From assembly GCA_034044135.1 (NCBI GenBank), contig CP139021.1, positions 6,920,001-6,984,000 of the forward strand: 64,000 bases of DNA. The letters are read 5' to 3'. Below are positions 35,099 to 41,321 of the stretch, piece by piece (position 1 is the first letter of the stretch; each line of letters starts with the position of its first letter). A program made the position numbers and the translations under genes. The notes below the pieces were generated by a model that saw only the letters and a program-made list of their open reading frames with translations, was not told the origin of the DNA and did not search any database. The stretch comes from Flammeovirgaceae bacterium SG7u.111. GTDB lineage: Bacteria; Bacteroidota; Bacteroidia; Cytophagales; Flammeovirgaceae.

Positions 35099-37205
35099 CT
35101 GATTCTTCGCTACCTAATTGTTCTTTTCTAAACTTCAACACATTATCCAAGAATGTTCTCGCTTGAGCCATGTACGACTTAGCGAAATCGAGACTAGGCT
35201 CGTTTTTGTTTACTTGCAATACCAACGAAGTAAAGTCAGTTGGCAAGTCGAATTCACCAGTTTGAACAAATTGCTCATCGAAATCGCTGATTATCTTGTT
35301 GTGCGTATTGCAATTCACGTCCTTGCTCAAAAGCAATGCTTTTGCACTTACCACAAAACTGCTGTAGCTGTAGTAAATAGCATCTGGCAATTTATCTTTG
35401 CCCAAAGCTTTGTTTGCAAAGTAGAGCTTCTCCTCTGCATCGTTGATGATGGTTCCCACCATATCATAGCTTACGCTGGCACATTCCCCCACACCAATTT
35501 CTTGAATGTACTCGTCGTTCTGTCCCCAATCTTTGTACTCGTCATCTTTCAATGTAGAAAGATCTGCCAATGGCTTCAATAAACCATAGAAATACATTTT
35601 TCCTTGGCGTTTGTAATAATCGTTGAAGTATTCGCCTTCTTCTCCGTTGGCATCAAAATCGTCTAATAGCGAGCGTAATGCATCTGGAATACGCTTAGTA
35701 GGAAGCTTAATTACCTTATCGGCGATAAAGCCTTTTCCTTGATCATCAACTCCGCCGCCCAATACTACTTGCATAGCAGGAACAATGAGCTTACCGTTTT
35801 TGATAGAACTACCGTGTAACCCAATTTGAGCAGACATATGTTGTCCGCAAGAGTTCATGCAACCGCTAATCTTTATATTTATATCAGAATCTGTGATTAT
35901 ATCAGGATATTCTGCTTTGATCACATTCTCCAGCTCAGTAGCTATTCCGGTGCTATTCGTTACACCCAAATTGCATGTATCAGTTCCTGGGCAAGCCGTT
36001 ACATCTGCTATGGTTTCGAAGCCTGGCTCAGCCAATTCCAAGTGGTTCAAAGAATAGAACAAAAATGGAAGTGCCTCTTTGCGAACATATTTGAGCATCA
36101 AACCTTGGGTCATGGTAATGCGGATATCGTCAGCCGCATAATCTGTCACCAATTTGGCGAGTTGCTTTGCTTTTCCAGAAGAAATATTTCCTACTGGCAA
36201 GCTAATATTCACACCGTACCATCCTTTTTGCTTTTGCTCAAATACGTTGGTTTTCAGCCAAAGGTCGTATTTAGCTTGGTCAAGAATTTCCACTTCAGGA
36301 ATTTCTTTTTCTGGTGCTGGCTCAGGCTGCTTCACCAAGTCAGGATCAATTTCTACCGTTTGGCTAGCCAATCCTTTTCTTTCAATCTCTACCAACTCCA
36401 AGAACTTCTCAAGACCCAAGCCTTTTTTCGGCTCAATCAAGAATTTCATACGAGCCTTGTGACGTTTTTCACGCTCTCCGTAGCGGTCAAACACCCTCAA
36501 TCCGGCTTCCATAAATGGAATTATTTCGTTGGCTGGCATAAATTCAAAAGCAGTTGGGGCAATGAATGCTTGTGCTCCCAATCCGCCACCTACTAGTACT
36601 TTGAAGCCTCTTACGCCATCTTTGATTCTTGGGATAAACCCAAAATCGTGGATGTAAGCAAAAGCTGCATCTCTATCGGAAGAAGAAAAAGCGATTTTGA
36701 TCTTACGCCCCATATCTTGGCATACCGCATTTCTGAGGAAATACTCAAAAGTAGCGTGGGCATAAGAAGAAACATCGAATAGTTCTTCTGGATCGACACC
36801 CGCATTGGCTGAAGCCGTTACATTTCTTACTGTATTTCCGCAAGCTTCACGTGCAGTCACACCTGTTTCTTCCAATTTTTCCCATACTTCTACCGAATCT
36901 TCCAAGTGGATGTAGTGCATCTGGAAGTTTTGGCGAGTGGTCGCATGGAGATTTGCATTTGTATATTCTTTAGCAACATCCGCCAATCTGATAAGCTGAG
37001 TGGTAGTGAGCTTACCATAAGGTATTTTGGTACGGTACATCTGCACACCTGCTTGGCGCTGACCGTAAACACCTCTTGTAAGGCGGAATGCTTTAAATCT
37101 TTCCTCTGGAATTTGCCCTTTTTTGAAGGCTGATATTTTATTGGTTAATTCTAAAATATCGTCTTTTACGTCTTGGGATAGGTTTTCGTTGTTAAGGAAA
37201 TCCAT
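35061..37205 (-). CDS. sir: Siroheme sulfite reductase fused to a C-terminal HEPN domain
   Basis: 714 residues. Residues 1-550 form a ferredoxin-type sulfite/nitrite reductase with two half-domains. The [4Fe-4S]-siroheme cysteines are C405 and C411 (CPGTDTC) and C449 and C453 (CMNSC). The substrate-binding basic residues sit in RLTRGVYGQRQAGVQMYR and NLHATTRQNFQMHYIH. Residues about 585-695 form an extra helical HEPN domain (EEKLYFANKALGKDKLPDAI, then SYSSFVVSAKALLL). The catalytic RxxxxH of toxin HEPN domains is absent. Sulfite rather than nitrite is favoured by the cysteine-responsive leader upstream and metZ. Both activities remain possible. Confidence 0.9.
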   Translation of the reverse strand: MDFLNNENLSQDVKDDILELTNKISAFKKGQIPEERFKAFRLTRGVYGQRQAGVQMYRTKIPYGKLTTTQLIRLADVAKEYTNANLHATTRQNFQMHYIHLEDSVEVWEKLEETGVTAREACGNTVRNVTASANAGVDPEELFDVSSYAHATFEYFLRNAVCQDMGRKIKIAFSSSDRDAAFAYIHDFGFIPRIKDGVRGFKVLVGGGLGAQAFIAPTAFEFMPANEIIPFMEAGLRVFDRYGEREKRHKARMKFLIEPKKGLGLEKFLELVEIERKGLASQTVEIDPDLVKQPEPAPEKEIPEVEILDQAKYDLWLKTNVFEQKQKGWYGVNISLPVGNISSGKAKQLAKLVTDYAADDIRITMTQGLMLKYVRKEALPFLFYSLNHLELAEPGFETIADVTACPGTDTCNLGVTNSTGIATELENVIKAEYPDIITDSDINIKISGCMNSCGQHMSAQIGLHGSSIKNGKLIVPAMQVVLGGGVDDQGKGFIADKVIKLPTKRIPDALRSLLDDFDANGEEGEYFNDYYKRQGKMYFYGLLKPLADLSTLKDDEYKDWGQNDEYIQEIGVGECASVSYDMVGTIINDAEEKLYFANKALGKDKLPDAIYYSYSSFVVSAKALLLSKDVNCNTHNKIISDFDEQFVQTGEFDLPTDFTSLVLQVNKNEPSLDFAKSYMAQARTFLDNVLKFRKEQLGSEESDEKLVVSNFYKA

Positions 37206-37250
37206 GGCTAATTATGGTTTGGGTTTAGATTTTTCAACTTGTATTTTTAT

Positions 37251-37285
37251 AAAAAAAGCCCCTGTGATTCGCTTCGCAGGGACTT
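37251..37285 (-). terminator. Intrinsic terminator between the leader peptide and sir (attenuator)
   Basis: On the minus strand AAGTCCCTG (37285-37277) pairs with CAGGGGCTT (37264-37256), 9 bp with one G-U, loop of 12 bases, followed directly by seven T (37257-37251). It lies between the Cys-rich leader ORF and the sir start codon, which is what a transcription attenuator needs. A separate AU-rich hairpin (37291-37299 with 37307-37316) sits between leader and terminator. Confidence 0.88.
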
Positions 37286-37327
37286 TGTATATTTTTTCAA
37301 TTGATCTGAAAACAATTTACGTAAGCT

Positions 37328-37423
37328 CTACGGCTGATATTTGGGCATACAACAGCATGCGCAACAACAACTGCACATCATAACTGCGAACATCAAAGCG
37401 ATATGTTTAAAATTGTTATTCAT
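37328..37423 (-). CDS. Cysteine-rich leader peptide controlling sir (31 residues)
   Basis: ATG 37423 to TAG 37328, 31 residues. Seven cysteines fall within nine codons in the pattern MCSCCCACCC, followed by MPKYQP. The start lies 6 bases after the metZ stop, and an intrinsic terminator with seven T follows 43 bases after the stop codon, 46 bases before sir. This matches a classical attenuator leader in which ribosomes stalling for Cys-tRNA would let transcription continue into sulfite reductase. No base-paired antiterminator could be found by eye. The hydrophobic front (HIALMFAVMM) is also lipoprotein-like, an alternative reading. Confidence 0.8.
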   Translation of the reverse strand: MNNNFKHIALMFAVMMCSCCCACCCMPKYQP

Positions 37424-37429
37424 TATCAA

Positions 37430-38608
37430 TTACTTAGACAATTCTAGTGCCCTATCTATATCTGAAATTATATCATCGATATGCTCCAAGCCAACCGATA
37501 TTCTAACCAACCCTGGCATAATCCCCACAGCTTCTTGCTCCTCGGCAGAAAGCTTGGAATGCGTGGTAGAAGCTGGGTGAGTAACGGTACTTCGTGTATC
37601 TCCTAAGTTGGGAGTCAAGGACAGTAACTCTAGGCTATCAAGAAAAGTTCGTCCCCTCTCCAAGCCACCTTTTACAATCATTGTTACCAAAGCCCCTCCG
37701 TGCTTCATCTGTTTTTTGGCAGTGGCATACATAGGGTGCGACTCCAAAAAAGGATACTTCACCAACTCTACTTCAGGGTGTTTTTCTAAAACTTTCGCCA
37801 AAGCGAAGGCATTTGAACAATGCTTTTCCATTCTTATCGCCAGAGTTTCCAAGCTTTTGGAAAGAACCCAACCGTTGAACGGGGAAAGTGCCGGCCCTGA
37901 ATGGCGGGCAAAAAAACGAATATCTTTGATCAACTCTTTTGAGCCAAGTATAGCACCTGCAATAGTCCTTCCTTGGCCATCTATAAATTTTGTAGCCGAA
38001 TGCGTCACTATATGTGCCCCCCATTTTATCGGGTTTTGCAAATACGGCGTGGCAAAGCAGTTATCTACATTCAATATCAAATCGTGTTTGTTTGCCAGCT
38101 CGCCCAACCACTCCAAGTCCAATATGTCCAAGGCAGGGTTAGAAGGAGTTTCCACAAACAGCATTTTTGTGTTTTCTTGTATCAAACCTTCCCATTCCTC
38201 TGGTTTGTTCACATCAGCATAGGTATGCGTGATGCCCCATTTGGGAAAGATTTGGGTTAAAATCTGGTGCGTTGAGCCAAATACTGAACGAGAAGCCAAT
38301 ACATGATCACCCGATTTTAGCAATGCCGCCATGCTTGAAAACATAGCTGCCATGCCCGATGCCGTCGCAATTCCGTCTTCTGCACCTTCCATCTGGCAGA
38401 GCTTTTCTACAAACTCATTATTATTAGGATTAGAATAACGAGAATAAATATTGCCTTCGATCTCATCAGCAAACAATGCCCTCGCCTGCTCAGCATCATC
38501 AAACACAAAGCTAGAAGTCATGTAAACGGGAACAGAATGTTCTCTATACAGGTTGTTTTTGCTTTGCGTACGAATCGCATTTGTCTCAAATTGGTGTTCT
38601 TTACTCAT
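37430..38608 (-). CDS. metZ: O-succinyl/acetylhomoserine sulfhydrylase
   Basis: 392 residues, Cys/Met-metabolism PLP enzyme. The PLP lysine is in THSATKFIDGQGR, and NIYSRYSNPNNNEFVEKLCQMEGAEDGIATASGMAA is the cofactor and substrate binding region. The sequence follows MetZ, which joins sulfide to activated homoserine to give homocysteine directly, more than MetB. Upstream on its mRNA are a SAM-I riboswitch and a polycysteine leader, and downstream is sulfite reductase, which supplies the sulfide. The acyl form used is uncertain because the MetA here looks like an acetyltransferase. Confidence 0.9.
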   Translation of the reverse strand: MSKEHQFETNAIRTQSKNNLYREHSVPVYMTSSFVFDDAEQARALFADEIEGNIYSRYSNPNNNEFVEKLCQMEGAEDGIATASGMAAMFSSMAALLKSGDHVLASRSVFGSTHQILTQIFPKWGITHTYADVNKPEEWEGLIQENTKMLFVETPSNPALDILDLEWLGELANKHDLILNVDNCFATPYLQNPIKWGAHIVTHSATKFIDGQGRTIAGAILGSKELIKDIRFFARHSGPALSPFNGWVLSKSLETLAIRMEKHCSNAFALAKVLEKHPEVELVKYPFLESHPMYATAKKQMKHGGALVTMIVKGGLERGRTFLDSLELLSLTPNLGDTRSTVTHPASTTHSKLSAEEQEAVGIMPGLVRISVGLEHIDDIISDIDRALELSK

Positions 38609-38657
38609 TCGTTAGTCTAAAAATAAAATGTGATTGTTATGTTTGAAGATACCGCTC

Positions 38658-38702
38658 AAAAAAAGGAGGGTAGTAGTAGCTTGTGATGCCAAGGAAAACC
38701 CT
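38658..38702 (-). terminator. Candidate attenuator terminator between leader peptide and metZ
   Basis: On the minus strand AGGGT (38702-38698) can pair with ACCCT (38671-38667), or AAAGG with CCTTT one register further, and an inner CTTG/CAAG pair lies between. Seven T follow (38664-38658). The stem begins at the leader stop codon. It is weaker than the sir attenuator, so the structure is provisional. Confidence 0.5.
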
Positions 38703-38804
38703 TTAACAACAACAGCACATGCAACAACATTTTGTTGAGTTATTGGCGGAAAGCGCTAGGCTTCTATTGGAGATATGTGGATGGAAATTTTTCACTTTTT
38801 TCAT
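38703..38804 (-). CDS. Cysteine-rich leader peptide controlling metZ (33 residues)
   Basis: ATG 38804 to TAA 38703, 33 residues. The peptide starts MKKVKNF and ends KCCCMCCCC directly before the stop, so seven of its last eight codons are Cys. It lies 28 bases after the SAM-I aptamer and 94 bases before metZ, and a terminator-like hairpin with seven T follows at once. By analogy to amino-acid attenuators, including the polycysteine leaders I recall from mycobacteria, it should sense charged tRNA-Cys. The second leader before sir has the same kind of Cys run, which argues against chance. Confidence 0.78.
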   Translation of the reverse strand: MKKVKNFHPHISNRSLALSANNSTKCCCMCCCC

Positions 38805-38832
38805 AATTCTGTAATGTTTATATTCCCCTAGA

Positions 38833-38923
38833 TTTTACTGGGTCAGGAGTTAGCACCTCACCAAAATGGCGGCAGGTTGCTAGCGCTTCATCGAGCCTGT
38901 CTCTCCACGCTTCTTTATAAAAA
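38833..38923 (-). promoter_or_regulatory. SAM-I riboswitch (S-box aptamer)
   Basis: On the minus strand the hallmark order is present: GUGGAGAGAC, CUCGAUGAAGCG, GCAACCUG and then GGUGCUAACUCCUG. P1 can form from UUUUAU (38922-38917) and GUAAAA (38838-38833), P3 from ACCU/AGGU with an inner GCCA/UGGU, and P4 from GAG/CUC around GUGCUAA. This matches the SAM-I consensus. There is no terminator between the aptamer and the leader ORF ATG at 38804; an alternative CCCAG/CUAGGG hairpin can form across the 3' side of P1. The output is therefore unclear, but repression by SAM of metZ is expected. Confidence 0.88.
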
Positions 38924-38951
38924 TTACTTCCCTTTTACCGAGAAATGTGCC

Positions 38952-38982
38952 GCAAGCTAGGCAATTCTTATTAATTATCAAA
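38952..38982 (-). promoter_or_regulatory. Promoter of the metZ-sir unit
   Basis: On the minus strand TTTG (38982-38979) is followed by TAGCTTGC (38959-38952), close to TTTG...TAnnTTTG with 19 bases between. It would start transcription a few bases further on, 20-30 bases before the SAM-I aptamer. Confidence 0.45.
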
Positions 38983-39101
38983 GAAACCTATATTTTTTTG
39001 AATTATTTTCAATAAAACCATATATATCTTACTAAAGACTAATTTATTTAGATTAGTTCCAAAAAATTCACAATTTTGATTTTAAAGAAAAACATGAAAA
39101 T

Positions 39102-39545
39102 ATGAACATACAAGTGATTAATGGGCCCAATTTGAACCTCCTCGGAACACGAGAACCAGAAATATATGGCAGCCTTACCTTCGAGCAATATCTTGTTCAA
39201 TTGCAAGAAAAATTCCCCGATGTAGAACTGCATTATTTCCAGTCGAACACCGAAGGTTTTTTAATTGATAAAATCCATGAAGTAGGGTTCAGTTATGATG
39301 GAATTGTGATGAACGCAGGAGCATATACCCATACCTCAGTAGCTATTGCCGATGCCATTGCCGCAGTGAACACTCCTGTGATAGAAGTTCATATTTCAAA
39401 CATACATGCGAGAGAAGTCTTTAGGCACAAAAGCTTCATGAGCCCTAAGTGCGTTGGGCAAATAGCCGGCTTGGGGCTAGAAGGATACCGACTAGCCATT
39501 GAGTATTTTGTTGAGAAAAACCGACCAGCTACAAAGTTGGTATAG
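39102..39545 (+). CDS. aroQ: 3-dehydroquinate dehydratase, type II
   Basis: 147 residues. Type II DHQase motifs are present: INGPNLNLLGTREPEIYG with the catalytic Tyr, the QSNTEGFLIDKIH segment, NAGAYTHTSVAIADAI and HISNIHAREVFRHKS with the catalytic His. It catalyses the third step of the shikimate pathway. No other aro gene is adjacent. It is divergent from metZ, with the riboswitch region between, and converges with the DUF4136 lipoprotein gene (4 bases between the coding ends). A short palindrome-like segment at about 39041-39058 lies in its upstream region. Confidence 0.95.
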   Translation: MNIQVINGPNLNLLGTREPEIYGSLTFEQYLVQLQEKFPDVELHYFQSNTEGFLIDKIHEVGFSYDGIVMNAGAYTHTSVAIADAIAAVNTPVIEVHISNIHAREVFRHKSFMSPKCVGQIAGLGLEGYRLAIEYFVEKNRPATKLV

Positions 39546-39549
39546 CTGA

Positions 39550-40110
39550 CTATTCCCCCGCCTTAGAAGCTTGGTGGGGGAATTTGGAAAATATGGAGCT
39601 CACCACTTTCTGCAAAAACTCTTCTTTATTTTTCCTGTTTTTCACCACCTCGGCTGTAGCCGTTCCTTCCCACACCATGTTTTTCTTTTTGGCGTCTATG
39701 ATATCTATAACGAGGCTTCCTTCTTTGTAGCGACTCACTACAATGCTATCTGAGGCAGACCAACTGTAATTCCGTTGTCCCATATACCCCATCCTAGCAT
39801 CTTGAATCGTACTTTCTCTTTTCTGCACCTTATCTTCAATGGTGATGAAATAGTCTACCAAAATATCAGGTGAGCTTGATTCTTCATAACCTCTTGCCTC
39901 CATTTCGGATTGGATTAATTCCATTATACGGTCCTGATCCGATTGAAGTAACACAGAGTTTGCCCTACCTGCATCTTTATCAAACTGATATGTTTGATAT
40001 GCACTAAAGTCGGACGAATCACTTGTCACGCTCGTTACGTTTACGATGTTGCAAGCAGATAATGTGATACCTAGCAATACTAGGAAAATAAAGTTTCTAA
40101 TAGCTTTCAT
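39550..40110 (-). CDS. DUF4136-type lipoprotein
   Basis: 186 residues from ATG 40110; a farther in-frame ATG at 40137 would add nine residues before the signal peptide. The N-terminus (MKAIRNFIFLVLLGITLSAC) is a lipoprotein signal with lipobox LSAC. The body matches DUF4136: FSAYQTYQFDKDAG, then DILVDYFITIEDK, SLVIDIIDAKKKNMVWEGTATAEV and a basic C-terminus. The family is widespread in Bacteroidota and its function is unknown. It is transcribed alone, divergent from metA. Confidence 0.87.
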   Translation of the reverse strand: MKAIRNFIFLVLLGITLSACNIVNVTSVTSDSSDFSAYQTYQFDKDAGRANSVLLQSDQDRIMELIQSEMEARGYEESSSPDILVDYFITIEDKVQKRESTIQDARMGYMGQRNYSWSASDSIVVSRYKEGSLVIDIIDAKKKNMVWEGTATAEVVKNRKNKEEFLQKVVSSIFSKFPHQASKAGE

Positions 40111-40290
40111 CTTCTTCAAAAAAATTGAGTTGCACAAAGAATTATAATTTTGGGAATTTAACTCTCCTCAAGAATAAAGGTTTTGAGCTTTTTTCCCAAC
40201 TACTCCTTATCTCAAACATAACCCTACGCTATCTCCACAACTTTTTGGCGGGTAATAGCAATAAGCTTTAGGATAGACTCTTACTATAAA

Positions 40291-40323
40291 TTTGCCTTTG
40301 GTATTTAGATTTTTATAGCTTTG
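40291..40323 (+). promoter_or_regulatory. Bacteroidota-type promoter of metA
   Basis: TTTG at 40291-40294 and TAGCTTTG at 40316-40323 match the -33 and -7 boxes with 21 bases between. The ATG is 26 bases downstream. No riboswitch or leader peptide fits in this short leader. Confidence 0.6.
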
Positions 40324-40348
40324 TAGCCCAATAAATTGAGAGGATATC

Positions 40349-41257
40349 ATGCCGCTGAACATACCAGATAACTTGCCAGCAGTTGAACAACTGGAAAAGG
40401 AAAACATCTTTGTGATGAAAGAAACTAGGGCTATCCACCAAGATATCCGCCCTATGAGGATTGCCGTGCTCAATTTGATGCCGATCAAAACCACTACAGA
40501 AACGCACTTGCTCCGCTTGCTTTCTAACTCGCCTTTGCAAGTGGAAATAACTTTACTCAATACCAAAAGCCACAAGTCTAAAAACACGTCAAAGAAGCAT
40601 CTAGAGTCTTTTTACAAGACTTTTGATGAAGTACACGACAAACGGTTTGATGGTATGATTATCACGGGCGCACCCATTGAGCACCTCAGGTTTGAAGAGG
40701 TGAATTACTGGGAAGAAGTCACGGGTATCATGGACTTTGCCAAGAAAAATGTCACATCTACTTTGTATATCTGTTGGGGTGCACAAGCAGGCTTGTACCA
40801 TCATTATGGCATCCAAAAATATCCACTTGAGCAAAAAATGTTTGGCGTGTTTGAGCATAACCTCACGGAAAGGCGAATCCCACTGGTAAGAGGATTTGAC
40901 GATGCTTTTTTTGCCCCACATTCTAGGCACACCGAAATTAGAAAATCAGATATTAAAAAGGTGAAGGAGCTGGTCTTGGTATCGGAATCGAAGGAAGCTG
41001 GAGTGTACATGGTAGCCTCTAAAGATGGCAGACAAGTGTTTGTAACAGGGCATTCCGAATACGACCCGCTCACGCTAAAGCAAGAATATGACAGGGATGT
41101 AAAAAAAGGCCTGGACATTGAAAAACCTAAAAACTATTTCCCTAACGATGACCCTACCAAGCATCCTAAAATAAGTTGGAGAAGCCACGCAAACCTGCTT
41201 TTTTCCAACTGGCTTAACTACTACGTTTACCAGCAAACTCCGTATTTATTGCAATAA
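40349..41257 (+). CDS. metA: Homoserine O-acyltransferase MetA (acetyl-type predicted)
   Basis: 302 residues. The MetA catalytic residues are in place: Cys in [15 protein letters not shown], His in [12 protein letters not shown] and the Glu two positions after it. It activates homoserine at the entry to methionine synthesis. Residue 111 is Glu (ITGAPIEHL); in MetA enzymes Glu111 goes with acetyl-CoA and Gly111 with succinyl-CoA, so this is predicted to be an O-acetyltransferase despite the family name. It has its own promoter and lacks the SAM riboswitch that controls metZ. It is convergent with the TPR gene. Confidence 0.93.
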   Translation: MPLNIPDNLPAVEQLEKENIFVMKETRAIHQDIRPMRIAVLNLMPIKTTTETHLLRLLSNSPLQVEITLLNTKSHKSKNTSKKHLESFYKTFDEVHDKRFDGMIITGAPIEHLRFEEVNYWEEVTGIMDFAKKNVTSTLYICWGAQAGLYHHYGIQKYPLEQKMFGVFEHNLTERRIPLVRGFDDAFFAPHSRHTEIRKSDIKKVKELVLVSESKEAGVYMVASKDGRQVFVTGHSEYDPLTLKQEYDRDVKKGLDIEKPKNYFPNDDPTKHPKISWRSHANLLFSNWLNYYVYQQTPYLLQ

Positions 41258-41295
41258 AAAAAGCTACCGCAGCGGGGAAACCCGCAGTGGTAGCT
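41255..41295 (-). terminator. Terminator of the TPR gene
   Basis: AGCTACCGCAGCGGG pairs with CCCGCAGTGGTAGCT around loop GAAA (41262-41295), with seven T next on the minus strand. It also lies just after metA and may stop plus-strand transcription less well. Confidence 0.88.
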
Positions 41296-41321
41296 AATGT
41301 TGATATATAACCCAATCTATC

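Noticed and set aside
37360-38730. Reading the CAACAACAAC stretches on the plus strand as simple repeats or Asn/Gln-rich peptides
   Set aside because: The triplets are interrupted by ATG, GCA and TGC codons in a way that fits Cys runs on the minus strand, where each lies in an ORF followed by a hairpin.
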